Shown here: in pieces, positions 36,501 through 51,378 of the stretch
Layout: each line of letters begins with the position of its first letter
Numbering within the stretch: position 1 is the stretch's first letter
From: Datnioides undecimradiatus
Lineage: Eukaryota; Chordata; Actinopteri; Lobotiformes; Datnioididae
Assembly: GCA_008933995.1 (NCBI GenBank)
Contig: WARS01000015.1
Span: forward strand, 10,298,861 to 10,362,860
DNA length: 64,000 nt
Reading direction: 5' to 3'
Notes under the pieces: model-generated
What the model saw: the letters and a program-made list of their open reading frames with translations, nothing else
What the model was told of the DNA's origin: nothing
Databases searched by the model: none
Position numbers and translations under genes: made by a program

Positions 36501-39036
36501 TGGCGATGTCACTGCTTTAAGGTCCGGTTGCTGGATGAACTGCCATGAAATTCTGACGGGACATACTTAGAGCAATTCCTCTGACTTTTCCTCTTGTTCC
36601 CGCAGCAGGTTGACATTTTTGTCTTTTAGTGGAATGTCTTGACAAATGTTTCATCGATTGAAAATCAGACATCCACAATGCTCAGACGAATGAATCCAGG
36701 TTCTGTGGGTCTTTGTGTTATTTGCTAATTAGTAAATTTTTTTTTAAATTTACACACTAAACTGAGATGGTTAACATAACAAGAATCATACTTGTTAAAA
36801 ATCTGCATGTTGGGTTTCAATTTTACAGTTTCTCAAGCTGCCATACTAGCATGGCTGTTTGTTTAATCTTGTTTAGTCTGGTTTAACTCTCTTTAGTCCG
36901 GTTTAACTCTGTTCTGTTTTTTGCTCTCTTCAGAAATCCCAGACTCCAGCAGCTGGACCCTGAACCCCTCAGCGTCCTACGTGTACTACTGCTGCAACGA
37001 GACAGTCCACGGTGTGGAATACAACTTCACACCTGAAACAAACGGGGTGGTACTTGTCAGTGACATGTCCTCCAACTTCCTGTCCCGACCCGTGGATGTG
37101 TCAAAGGTGAGGAAAAGAATGATACTTGATATTTTCCAGTGCTCTCAAGCCAAATTTACCAGTATTTTTTGCCCCACAGGCTGATAGCGTGGTTATAGAT
37201 GAAGTCATATTGTTACGTATTCTCTTGCGTTGTGCAGTTTGGTCTGATTTTTGCCGGAGCTCAGAAGAATGTGGGCTGTGCCGGAGTAACTGTGGTCATC
37301 GTTCGAGAGGACTTGTTAGGCCACGCTCTGAAGGAGTGCCCCATTGTCCTGGACTACAAGGTGCAGGCTGAAATGAACTCCCTCTACAACACACCGCCAT
37401 GTTTCAGGTACAGACTCACCTGTTCTCCAAGCCCCTATTATTTTACTATTTTCTGTGTGTCTCCTGTAATAACTGCTTACATTTTTCACTAGTTAAAAAT
37501 TTTGGCAGGGGATGTCATTAGCGATCTCTGTGAAAGTTAGATGAGAGTTTGATGCTGTCTAATGACCGTCTGCTAAATGTAATGTAAGCCTAGTTTAGCA
37601 TAAAGGTTGGAAACAGAGGGAAACAGTTTGCCTGGCTCAGTCTATAAGGTAAAATGAATCCCCAGCACCTTTAAAAATCACTAATTAACAAGTTCTATCT
37701 TATTTATTTAATCCACACAAAGTTTTAAACATGTTTTCTCTTCTAAGAAGGGAAACTAACCTATTTCCCAAAATGTTAAAACAGAAGACTCAGAAAACCC
37801 CATAAACAGTTGTGATTTTAACAATTTTATCGTGTGTGACTGTTTTGCTGGATTCAGTATCTACATCATGGGTCTTGTCCTGGAGTGGATTAAGAACAAC
37901 GGCGGCAGCGGTGCCATGGAGACGCTCAACAAGCAGAAGTCCAACATGATTTATGACATCATCAATGCATCTAATGGCTTCTATGTGTAAGTATCACCAA
38001 AGGTCTGCGACGGATGTTAAAGTTGGTCGAGGTCCGCAGTCTCTTTCAGTCCCTTTATGTGCTACAACAAGACTGAAAACATGAGCGTACCCATATTAGC
38101 ATGAAATACTGTACAGCTCTCTGGCTTATTGGTAGTCTAACTCTTAAATTCATGGCTCGCACAAGTTATAATGAAGAATATACAACACTGTAGTTCAGAG
38201 AGCTAAAAAATGATACCATTATTTGTTATTGTAACAAAACTTAGCACTACAGCCTTATAATCCTCCAGTGACGTTTGGCCACAAAGTCTAAATATTTAAA
38301 TTTAAACTTTAGACTAATGAATTACTATTTGTAGTCCAGTTGTGAAGTTGCCACTGTTTATCCCTACTTTTTAAGCTACAGTCAAGATAAACCTGGCAAA
38401 AATAGTCTTTGCCAATCACTGCTCTGCATACTTAAGTAGAAGTACTTTAGGTACGGTCACTAAACTAATACAGTCAGTCTTAGCCACTGATGAACCTGCC
38501 TTATGTCCCCTTGAACAGTTTCTACTATAGTTTGCCTTGAAAAAGATGCTTTTTGTATTAAAACAAAATTCTCACACACTTTATACTCGGCAATAAAAGA
38601 GACGATGACGAAGCAAATTTCAGTGAAAGTGACAAATCAGTATCTGAACCGTAGTGCTTACTGCTGTGCTTGCCTGTCCAGTTGTCCTGTAGAAGAGGCT
38701 TGTCGAAGCCGCATGAATATACCGTTTCGTGTGGGGAAGAAAGAAGGAGACGACGCCTTGGAGAAGTTGTTTCTGGACGGCGCGTCCAAATGTGGCATGA
38801 TATCACTGAAAGGACACAGGTTAGACTTTGTCAAACACGCACTACTTCCTGTGGCTGCATTGATACCTGTGTAGTCACCGTACTTAATGAAGAGAACGCA
38901 GGAGTTTCTGAATCAGTTTGTCTCCCACTGCAGGTCAGTTGGAGGTATACGCGCATCTCTGTACAACGCTGTAACGCTGGAGGACACTGAAGCGCTGGCC
39001 GTCTACATGAAAGAGTTTCAGAAGGAGCACCAATGA
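30526..39036 (+). CDS. psat1: Phosphoserine aminotransferase 1
   Basis: Nine coding exons, 30526-30582, 31779-31839, 32747-32816, 35518-35723, 36934-37106, 37238-37407, 37858-37986, 38682-38819 and 38934-39036, sum to 1107 nt and encode 368 residues (human 370). PSAT1 is a cytosolic PLP enzyme that converts 3-phosphohydroxypyruvate plus glutamate to phosphoserine, the second step of serine synthesis. Signatures in order: [15 protein letters not shown] at the N terminus; [29 protein letters not shown] with the phosphate-binding GGGSGQ loop; [18 protein letters not shown]; the Schiff-base lysine in FAGAQKNVG (Lys199 by my count); MNIPFRVG; and [20 protein letters not shown]. All splice sites are GT-AG. 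Intron 3 (2.7 kb) carries an antisense LINE copy and intron 1 a short LINE relic. Confidence 0.97.
30941..30949 (-). promoter_or_regulatory. psat1: CARE-type ATF4/C/EBP element in psat1 intron 1
   Basis: GTTGCATCA on the plus strand is TGATGCAAC on the minus strand, an exact fit to the C/EBP-ATF response element core TGATGNAAN. It lies about 415 bp inside psat1. Mammalian PSAT1 is an established ATF4 target. The motif is seen; its use here is inferred. Confidence 0.5.
31262..31590 (+). mobile_element. Internally deleted LINE relic in psat1 intron 1
   Basis: This is a GC-rich island inside AT-rich intron. The left part (31275-31460) resembles the 5' leader of a widespread teleost LINE (GGTGGCCGGGTCTCTGCCCA, CCGGGCACAGCCCGAAGAGG). 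The right part (31470-31565) resembles the 3' end of such an element (GGGGAAGACCCAGGACACG, CCCCGGATAAGTGGAAGAAG). The whole endonuclease/RT body is missing between them. Similarity is from memory of teleost repeats; the family name is uncertain. The overlapping open frames are incidental. Confidence 0.55.
33128..34910 (-). mobile_element. LINE retrotransposon copy (L2/CR1-like), degenerate, antisense in psat1 intron 3
   Basis: On the minus strand, 34686-34054 encodes reverse-transcriptase blocks: [55 protein letters not shown] and [12 protein letters not shown], where FADD is the RT active-site box. A further frame, 33846-33472, carries the C-terminal part ([21 protein letters not shown]). 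The piece between is frameshifted, so the copy is dead. Traces of the region before the RT blocks continue to about 34910, apparently with an internal deletion near 34690. The 3' end is marked by tandem TTGAA repeats at about 33130-33145, as is usual for teleost L2-like elements. It is truncated at its 5' end. Confidence 0.8.
37515..37800. repeat. Teleost interspersed repeat relic in psat1 intron 6
   Basis: Phrases such as AGTTAGATGAGAG, TTTAGCATAAAGGTTGGAAAC, AGTTTGCCTGGCTCAGTC and CTATTTCCCAAAATGTTAAA occur in the same order as in a very common teleost non-autonomous repeat that I recall. Divergence is high. The class is probably a MITE or SINE; no database comparison was possible. Confidence 0.5.
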
Positions 39037-39440
39037 AACGGGCCATACATAAAGGCGCATGGTGGCCTTTCATTACTCCAGTACAGATATCTCTAGTTGA
39101 GATCCACATTGGATCTGAAAGGTGCACCTATAGACATGTTTGTTACACAGTTGTTGTTCCTTAATAAGCTTTAACCACTAAAGTTGCCAGTAATGTTTTG
39201 CATCTCTGTTTCATAGAAATACTGTTTTAATGACTTTAATGACTAACAGTGCTTTGATGTACATACTGTAGGTAATTCTTGTTACTTGTTTAAGATCAGT
39301 TTACATTCCAGTAAATCTAACTTGGCTACAATTTTTACATTTAGTCATTCCTTGACTTCACTGCTGTCTTACAAAGTGCCCCATCTTGTAATTTAAAACC
39401 ATTACACTGGGGAACAATTTGGAAATAAATTTCTGTTGAG
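39037..39440 (+). other. psat1 3' untranslated region
   Basis: Non-coding tail after the TGA at 39034-39036. An AATAAA in GGAAATAAATTTC at about 39423-39428 is the likely polyadenylation signal. Confidence 0.6.
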
Positions 39441-39574
39441 TTAGATTTTTATGCTGATTAAAACTAAAATTGGCATGCTGATTCCAAAATTGCAGTCAGT
39501 TTTTTTTCTAGCACGTCAAGTTTTTTCTCCACAGCTTACCCTCCAGATAAGCAAAATTCCACTGATTAGCTGTA

Positions 39575-39576
39575 GC

Positions 39577-39609
<33 letters not shown>
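39575..39609. repeat. (AGT)n microsatellite
   Basis: About eleven AGT units just downstream of psat1. Confidence 0.9.
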
Positions 39610-39610
<1 letters not shown>

Positions 39611-41938
39611 TACATATGATGGCTGACTATTGTTGGAGCATCAAACACGATAGTCCTCAAGTTGAACACTCCAGAAAGAGCTATAAATGTAAATTTTTAC
39701 CTAAACTACTTGCACGCAATTATAATTACAGTAGCCATATCCTTTGTAAAAACATAATACTGTTAAACATTGCAGTCATGCCTGTTTCTTTCATATTTCA
39801 TTGTATGTCAATATTTGAAAATTAGTATTAAGTACAGTATTTTTCATATGTTTTAAGAAAACGGGGATCCTATAGTTCAAAAACTTGACGTGATAGAGAA
39901 AAACTGAGATCAGTTTTGGATTCCGCACCCAAAAATTAGTTAGAAACAGCTGTCAGACCTAACTCAACAAAAATTGTGTTCCCCAGTGTTATCAATCGCT
40001 TTCAATGAGTGATGATCTCTAAGAGGAGAGAAGCTGTGCTCAACAACCCAACTGGCCTGCTTCCTGTTGACACCCTTAAAGGGTTTCTACACACAAAAAT
40101 AAAATAACTTTCTCACTTATTTTAAATATTTAGCCATGCAGGCTTTTTAGATGTGTGTCTATTATTTCAGCTTTTACCGCAATTAAAATGGAAGTTAGTG
40201 GTATGTTAAAGAAAGCGTGCTTAAGTAGTATGCCCAGCTTAGTTATGATGTGGATCCAACGTTATTCAAACCAAGCATATGACTCATGACACGATGAGGC
40301 GCAGCAGTGTAACCAGGAGAAGTTGAACGTGTCATATTCCCTACAGTGACCAATAATGGATATTGTAAGAGCGTCCAGCATCAGAATAAATCCTTTCTTA
40401 TCATACAGGTCATATGACAACAACTAAATCATCTCCATGACAACTGAGCAACATATATAATATGCTTTTTAGAATTTGTCAAAACTCACCCTGTAACCAG
40501 GAACAATTGACGGTTTTGTGTAAGGCAGAATATAAAATGTTACTTTTTGTTTCACTCAAAATCACTGTGACTTAAAAAAACGTGTAAAAAACTTCCTGCA
40601 GTGCTGTATTAGTGTTCTCCATGATTCATCAGTACACAGTCACTTACACTCACTAATAGTGTGGCTGCACGCCCATCAGCGATTTTGTCTGAGGGGGAAC
40701 AGGCCTGAACACTTCAACCAGAGAGGGCAAAAGGAAGCTGCTTTTTGGCTCACTGTTGAGTTTCTCATAAATGAAAATATGCAGCATGACTACTTTACAA
40801 GCACAGTTAGTCTTTTGCTTGTGAGGTTAAGCAGTCACCTCCTACTACTCCGGCTGCCTGCTGACAGTGAAAACTGCTCAGTATGTAGGAGCGAACTCGT
40901 CTGCATAACACCAGCAGGGTGGCAGGATGGCTTCATGGTGAGAGAGACTGAACTCCATCTGGATGTCTGGAGGCCAGTTTCCCTGCTGTATTTGTCCCAC
41001 TCAGGCTGCTCTTCACCAAGACGCAGCAGCAGTACAAGTTGGGAGCAGTGAGCATGTCTGACCCTGACCTTTGACCTCCCTGGAGGGGAGACAACAGAGG
41101 AGAGGGAGGTGGCAAAATGAGAATTTCATTACATGGATCAGTGATGTACCATATCCTTAGAGGCTGTGAAAAACAAAATTACTATGTAGGATGAATTAAA
41201 AATGGATGTTTTTAAGGACTACTACTTTGCATTTGAGTATTGTGACCAACCCCAAATGTCTCCTGGTCCCCAGTGTCTGTCTGTCTTGTCCCTCAACATT
41301 TTATTATTTGGAGTATCTTTCAAAACCCAGGGTGCAAAGTGTTTTACACAAAGCAGACAAAAAACAACTACATGACACAAAAAAACTATATATATAAAAT
41401 ATGTAAAACAAATTTTAGTGTATTTAAGATTTTTAAAAATCACAATTTAAGAAAAATAAGTTATAAGAAATGAAGAATATTTAAATTAAAAGCAACATAA
41501 GCTCTCAAATAAAAGAGGATACTGTGACCTAAGATTCACAGCCTCATGTGTGCCAGTGATGTTAACAGGCTTGACAAAAAATGAAACCAGAGGATGTTTT
41601 TGCTGCAGCTGACCTCCAGGTGGAAGTGTTTATCAAGAAATGGACTTTTGCAAACTGCAGCGTTGATTAGATGGGGGGTCTGATTTCTTTCATGTCTGGT
41701 GCTGCCCACCCCTTCAGTGAGGCTTTAACGGCATGATAGATTGATGAAATCATGTTGCCAAAGCAAATACACGCATAGGTTAACAGTATATGCTAAATTA
41801 TATATAATTTTGTAATAGAATAATAGTGGTGGCCCTTAATGGATATTATGGTGATTAATACACACATATAATAAACAAAGCATGCATTTTAAATTGGACT
41901 GATAGGAAATTTAATCAAAATTCTTGCTTTCATGTCTG

Positions 41939-41941
<3 letters not shown>

Positions 41942-41976
<35 letters not shown>
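41942..41976. repeat. (CA)n microsatellite
   Basis: About 17 uninterrupted CA units. Confidence 0.95.
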
Positions 41977-41977
<1 letters not shown>

Positions 41978-43779
41978 TATTCATGTGGTTTCCTCTGATA
42001 AGGTCAGCTCAGCACCACCTACGAAGGGTCTTCAACCAATGAACAGAATCAGTATCCTGTCCAGAATTACACATCTCTGTCTCATAATGCCTCAAAAACA
42101 CTCTAGAGCTCAGCACTATTGCATTTAATTCTCCATTAAGCTTCAAAAAGAAATTTCAAGCACTGGAAAATAAAAAGTACAGCCAAATACAGAAAATTGT
42201 ATTGTTACATGTTACATGACGTGATTCACATCAAGAACTGAACATTTTAAGATGAATAACTCTGTGAAACTCTCTGGATGACTGTCAGACACATGTTAAA
42301 AGACTGCTAGTGTGAAGTGGGAATGATGTTAATAGTGTCTGTGCTTTAATCTAATGCTTGACAACTCTATCTGTTAATGAATGGTTCTAAAAAGATGGGA
42401 GCTGAACTTTTAACCTGGGAACCTCTTAGCATGTTTTCAGGCTTAGTATCTGTATTGTATTGCACTCACATTTGTAGATAAAAAGATCATTTAAGTGATA
42501 CTTCTAATTAAGTTCTTCTGATTTAATGTTCCTCTTGAAAATGGTCTAGATGCAGGGTGATCATGAAGTGTAACCTCTGAAACAGACTCTTTTTTAGTTG
42601 GGCGACCGGGTCTTTTTCTTACTTTCATTTTGAAATGTAATGAAACACAAGGTAAAGTTGATCCTGGAGTTATTATTTTATATAACATCCCAGATGATTC
42701 TTTCCAAAAAGTAATTTTGGCTGTTAGCAAATATCAATACCAAGAGCAGGGGAGAAAGTCTGAATACTGGTGTTGACTGTGGATCCCCGGGGCAGGAGAT
42801 GTTGGACCTGCAGCGGAAGGTTTGTGTGCTGAAAGGTAAAAATGTTCTGTCAGACTCAGGTATTGCTTTAAGCCAGATGAGCTTTGTGTCCGTGCAATGT
42901 GATGCAGCAGCGTCATTTTCTTTGCAATGACATCTGCAGCTTTCCGTAACAGCTTTTCTTAGTCCATGGTCACCCTCAGCTGTCGCCTTGAAAGGCTTCT
43001 TGCTCCCAGATGTTTCTTAAAGTGAATGACACTTTACGTTTATGTACCATGCTGGAATTGTAGGAAAGTGGTTGGAGGGTGGATGGAGGACATACAAAGT
43101 GCAGGACTTTGACATTACAATTCACGTTGAAGTTTGTTTTGGCAACAAAAGCATTTTGTTTCAGATTTGAGAAAGGACTTGATTTTAAGCAAATGCTGAA
43201 AATGTTGTCACTTACTTTTTCTGTATTAAAACAGTCATCACAGTACAATCTTTGCCCTAATTTCAAACAAAATTGACATGAATGAGTGTATAATGCCTTT
43301 TTAACAATTTAAATCATATCTCCGGTCATGTTGTGCATCCATTTAAGAAAAGATGCCAAGAATTACAAAAAACAACAATTTCTTTGTCTTCTAATATCAA
43401 CATCCAATCAAGTTTTCTTCCTGTATGGTGCGTGCTTAAACTACCACAGCTTAAACCAACCAGTTTTTAAAATTCATCAGTTAGATAGCTAGTAAACACA
43501 TGGCACATCTCTGAATTACTCTTCATGTTTATTAAGACTCACCCACTTTTCAACTTTTTTTTGCCATGTTCATTTATTAATAACATTCCCTCACTATATT
43601 AAAAGAACATATAATTTAGTTTTATATTTCAGAAAATGTTGCTGTTGCATATCAGTTGTATAAAAATATAATTTATAGGAGACATTGCTGCTCCTTGCTC
43701 CAACTCCTGTTAGTGTCACATGGCCCAAAGTAAAGGCGATGACATCCATCCTTGACTTCCATCTTCAGCCTGTAGCTTA

Positions 43780-44030
43780 ATTTGGTAGTCCATCTTCGGT
43801 GTAACAAGACCCGAGACTTTACTGTTTAGATAAAAAGTCAGGGGATCATGAAAAGTGGTTCCAGTTCATCCTGAGGGTAATTTCAAATGTAAAGCCATAG
43901 AAACCCAACCAAGAGGTTTGGAGTCGTTTCACTCAAAGCCACAAATGTTAAGCACTAGATGACCTGTCAAAGGATCATCAGCATTTGTAAGATTTATACC
44001 TTGGACACCATGAATGAAATTAAAGGTTGT
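43780..44030 (+). repeat. Teleost interspersed repeat relic (plus orientation)
   Basis: AAGTCAGGGGATCATGAAAA, TTCATCCTGAGGG, TTTCACTCAAAGCCACAAAT and GCACTAGATGACCTGTCAAA recur in this order in a common teleost repeat known to me by sight. The same family appears inverted at 46030-46330. Confidence 0.5.
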
Positions 44031-46029
44031 GGGCTGACATCAACAACATTTCCACAACATTTCAGTGTGCCTCAGTTGTAAGCGAATCAATGTTTGAGCA
44101 ACCATGTGAAGAAAGAAGTTAAAAGAAATACAAGACATTCCTGCAGATTTAACTTCTAAAAAAGAAAACCCGGAAATCTGAACTGTTACACAAGCCTCTG
44201 GTGATGAATCTCAAAGTCCATGTGTTTGGGCGGAGACCTCCAGTTAAGGCTGAAATACAATAAGATCCACTGTTGCCTGAGGCAAGTGAGGTGCAGTAAA
44301 TGATGCAAAAGGGTTAGTGTGAGGTCTTTCCTCTCAGCGTCTCTGTTTCGATAACATGAGGTGTGTTTCAAGAATGAAAAACTGAACAGGGCTGTTGCAG
44401 CAAAGCCAAGAGACCTTTAAACTCTCAAAGCACAAGGAAGTAAAACTGGAGAAGGATGTGGAACAAATCAGCAGATGTAAATGCAAAAAGAAATACTCCT
44501 ATCCCTCTGACAGGGACAGATTTAAGACTACTCATTTGGAGTGTTGTTGATGTTCGGTCCATTAAAGTAATGTGCTGCTGTGGTCTACAACAGCCACTGG
44601 AGGGCACACTAATTGATAGCAGTCATGCATTAATTGGAACAAGCCTGTCAACAATTTGTGCATGTTTGTGAGTGCATGACTGTGTTGAACAAACCTTACT
44701 GTTTGTGCTTGTGGCTGTGAAATGGGCTGTGCAGTGTGAGGTTATGTCTGTGAGGAAATAAAAGAATAAACACTCATGTTTGAATAAGTTAAACCAGTTA
44801 AATTGAGCTAATTAAAACAACTTATCTATGTTTAGGAAGAGGGACATCTGTGAGGATGTCAGAAGAAAATAGTATATGGCTTTCTCATATTTTTCATCTT
44901 TCTTATGGACTCTTTGCACGTATTGTCTCCATCTGATACACAATGACAAGTTCTTTATACTCTACTTGCTGTCTAAATGCAATTTGGATTCTGACAAACT
45001 GTCTAACCTCTCAGCAATTTCCCCAAAAATATTGCCCATGACCCTGCTGCAGATCCACCTCAAAGCAGAAAAAAAAGAAGAGAAAGATAAGAAGAGGCAG
45101 AGGGGCTTTGAAATGCGAGTAGGGTTACGGCAGAGATGGGAGGTTGTGACAGGATTGTGTGGTGATTCTCGTCCTGTCAAGCCCACTAATGTCGTGGTAA
45201 TGCCACTGGCAGGCTGCAGTAAGACGGTGATAATGAAAAACACCGGGGAAGACAATATCAAATGGCTCCTCTACATCCTACAGTGGAGATTAGTCGACAC
45301 AAAAGTAGGGTGTCAGAGGCAGAGGAGGCAGAGGCAGGCTTTAGTGCTGCTGATTGAGTCTCTTGTCAAGAGCTCCATGCTTGCAGCATGAAAAAGTTAC
45401 TGTGACTGACATCCTTTATTCAGACACACACACACACACACACACACAGACAGTTTGCATTGCCTCAGAGCCTGTTTTCTATAGATACTGTATATACTGT
45501 CTGCTCAGAGAAGATCACTAAATTTATCCTTGAACTATAGTTTATTGAATTTTCTCTGGAAATGCTCTGTGTGCCTTACAAAGCATTTAGTGCACCCTCC
45601 CTCAGTAAAAAACCACTGTGGTCCTCCCTCAAAACTGTGCTGCATATGTAGCTCCACAAGAAAATACAACAGCTTTAAATGGAAAATCATGGATTCATGT
45701 GGACTAAGTGTACCCTACACATAATATCTGGTGCAGCTTGTTTATTAAAAATATATATATATTTCTATTTCATTTTAAAATGACTCCCTTGTGCATTGAT
45801 CCAGCATCAATAAGCTTTAAAAACAACACTGATGACAGACTGTGTTATAACAATTTATTGTGTAACTGACCACTGACTAATGACTAAATGCTCCACTGGC
45901 AAGGTAACAAGGTTAGCACTAGAAAAAACATAGATTTATATATTAAATACAAGATATTTTGAACAGTTTTTTATGCTCTGGGTATAAAAAGATATCCACC
46001 CACCGCTTATATATTTCCTGTGCAAATTA
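44031..46029. other. Intergenic, no gene recognised
   Basis: A 171-codon frame at 44876-45391 has no homology signal, splice support or codon bias that I can see. A (CA)n run occupies about 45424-45448. The rest is AT-rich. Confidence 0.45.
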
Positions 46030-46330
46030 AACCAGCCGGGTGAGGTTGAGTGGGATTTTCCTTTTTTTTAACACTATAGGAGTGCAGTTCATCAGTCCTC
46101 CACTTTGGCTCAGGTTGAAAAAGTCGTCAGAATAAATAACAACTGGTTTACAATGAAACACCATACAGACATTTACATTGTGCAGAGGATTAATCTCAGT
46201 GACTTTGATGACTTCTACTTTAGCACCACCATGAATTAGATTTAGAGGTAACTGCCAGTGAAATTTGGCACAGACATGCATGTTCCCTCAGGATAAAATG
46301 TATAAAGGTTTAGTAGAAAATCTTTTTCCC
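46030..46330 (-). repeat. Teleost interspersed repeat relic (minus orientation, two internal units)
   Basis: Read on the minus strand, CCTGAGGGAACATGCATGTC, TGTGCCAAATTTCACTGGCA and TTTTCAACCTGAGCCAAAG match the recurring teleost repeat also seen at 43.8 kb. A second, diverged pass (AATGTAAATGTCTGTATGG, TTTCATTGTAAACC) follows in tandem. The two overlapping frames here therefore come from a repeat, not a gene. Confidence 0.5.
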
Positions 46331-47454
46331 ACATGTATTCTGCAAAGACTTGCCCTTCTGTGCCTCTGATTGGCTGACTGGCTCTGACCCTGACATACTT
46401 TTCTAAAGCCATATTACTTTCTACTGTAATCCCCAGGGTGGTTGTTTCGTTGGTCTTTGATGTTGGATGTAAAGCACTGCGAAAACACATAATGTTAAAT
46501 GGTTTCACTGGCATTGTAAAAACAGTCAGTTGCCTACTTTAGCAGGTTTACCCATATTTTAAAAAACAGCGTATACGTACACATTTTTGGAATAAAATGG
46601 TATAACGCTGAGCATCTAACCAATCACCTAACCCTAACCAAGCAATGAACAAGCTAATCAGCAGCTGAGTAGAGTTGGTGTTTGTGCCAATGTTAGCATT
46701 GCAGAAGATGCCTGTGCCAGTCAAACGGTCAAACGTAGTAACAGTTTTATTCACATCTAAATCAGTCAATTTAGCTCATGCTATTACTTAATTTAGAGGT
46801 AAAGGAACCCTTTGATGCCTGTAGGTCTTTGTTTAGCAGCGAACCACAGCCACGTGAGTCACTGTAGGGGTGATCTAATTCCATGTACTGATGGTTGCGT
46901 CTGAGTGTAAACATTACTCACATTACTGCATTTATTTAAAATCCTGAATGCATTCATTACCTCTATCATCTCCTTCACACAGGCTCGAGTATTGTTGGTA
47001 ATTAAACGCTGTCACGCTCAGAGGTGCACAGTCTCTTTCCTGCCTCTGTTATTATGCTGTGAGCTCATGAAACTAAATGTCCTTTATGCAACAGCCCATT
47101 TAAAGGCCACTCTGGTGATTCATGCAGGAAAATGAAAATTAAAAAAAAGGCTTTGTTTGAGCCAGAAGGGCACAATTTCTCTGCCTTTTTTATACTCTCC
47201 TGTCATCTGTGCACCTTCCTTGTCCCTCTCTTCCTCATTTAACTTAATTTTCTCGCCACTACCTCTTTTCTTTCCTCCTCATGTCTTTTTAATCTCTTCA
47301 CTTTCTTTTCAATTTCTTACATGTGCACTATCTCTCGCCTTCCAAACCTTCTAATATCTTTCTTTTTCAATTGAATCTCTTTCCCAGTCTTACCTTTCCC
47401 TTTCTGTGTGTGTGTGTGTGTGTGTCTGTCTGTCTCTTGCGTAAACTCATTGCT

Positions 47455-47740
47455 CCATGAGGCTAATCTTGTTAGCACCAAATGCACCATGTTCCGCTAG
47501 CTCCTCTTAATTGCTGTTGTGTTATTAATGAGTGGGGAGCGGGGAAATCACTCTTAATTAGCTTGTCTCATTCGGCAGGCATCTCGAGTGAAGCAGTGGC
47601 GACGGCGCTCAGGCACAAACACACTGGGGATAATTAAAGCACTTCACTTGTCAGAGTATTTATCTAAACCAAAGAGCAACAAGCCGTTCCCGCAATTAGC
47701 CTTGTCATTCATTAGCAGCAGAGCTCCATTGATTTGAGTG
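47455..47740. promoter_or_regulatory. Candidate conserved non-coding element
   Basis: A block of high-complexity sequence differs from its pyrimidine-rich microsatellite neighbour at 47200-47440. It is dense in homeodomain-type cores: CTTAATTGC, TTATTAATGAG, CTTAATTAGC, GATAATTAAAG, GCAATTAGCC and CATTCATTAGCAG. Such blocks often are ancient vertebrate enhancers. No conservation test was possible. Confidence 0.4.
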
Positions 47741-48261
47741 TTACGTTGTCATTTTGCCACTACTGACACTCATTCATTCAGCAGCGCTTTGGTACAAGTG
47801 TGCTTACTTATTCATGTGGTGAAGGCATGGCATGGGATCACTGCACATTTGGGTTCTTTTGTGGTTTTGCTGAGTCACTGACCACGATTACAAACCAGAT
47901 TACTGTGAAAAATCTGACTAATGCAAAAAACCTGGTAATTCATCTATGTTTTGCACTGGTTTTAATCTCATTACTCTAAACTCCCTTAATATGCTTGAAA
48001 TATTTCCTGTCCTGCACATGGACTAATATAAGATGTCCTCCAATGAAACTATGTATAAAATGTACCTGGCCTGTGGATTTACATGGACAAAAAAATCACG
48101 TTTGTCTAATGAAAATATAACATACCAGGTTGCACTAAATCCTTTACATTTCAAACACAACTAAGGTCAAGCATCAACTGATGTCACTTTGGGGTCCCCA
48201 TGGGCAAAGGTACCTGATATATAATCGTATGCTTTTTCTATTTTGAATAGTAATAAATGAC

Positions 48262-48588
48262 TTAAAGTTACAGTGAGGCACTTTTGTAAATAAATTGTTA
48301 TATCCCAGCAAGTTTACACAATACTGATTGAGCTTGTCACCAGTAGATAAATGTCTCTGTAATTTACAGTATACAGATTTTTAAATCTGGTGTCTGGTGA
48401 GACTTTTCTGTGATGGAAATATGTTTTACAAAGACTGTTTTTCCAGAGCTGAAGGGGCGACAAACTATAGCAACATATTAGGCTACAGCCACTAGGAGCA
48501 CGGTGGAGACTATGCTGTCATAAACAGCTTAGTGTAATTTCTCTTACTGCCAAAAGGGGGAGACAAAAGTCCCACACTACAGCTTTAA
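48262..48588. mobile_element. MITE-like element with terminal inverted repeats
   Basis: The 327-bp block starts TTAAAGTTACAGTGAG and ends with the near inverse complement, CACACTACAGCTTTAA. About 13 of the first 16 bases match between the inverted ends. There is no coding capacity. The interior contains TACTGCCAAAAGGGGGAGAC, a phrase seen in other teleost non-autonomous elements. Target-site duplication is not clear. Confidence 0.55.

Positions 48589-51378
<2,790 letters not shown>

Larger units (their letters stand above)
39441..43780. other. Intergenic, no gene recognised
   Basis: It contains an (AGT)n run (39575-39609), a (CA)n run (41942-41976) and otherwise AT-rich unique-looking sequence. 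A minus-strand frame at 42491-42730 carries an AT-hook-like KRPGRP but has no support as a gene. Confidence 0.45.

Noticed and set aside
40659..41051. 130-codon plus-strand frame
   Set aside because: No homology, splice context or conserved motif that I can recognise.
44876..45391. 171-codon open frame on the plus strand
   Set aside because: No recognisable motif, Lys/Arg-rich middle from an A/G-rich patch, the opposite strand is equally open, and no splice or promoter signals.
46027..46514. Two overlapping minus-strand frames that look like a frameshifted secreted-protein pseudogene
   Set aside because: Most of the DNA matches a common teleost interspersed repeat also present near 43.8 kb, so the protein-like look is incidental.
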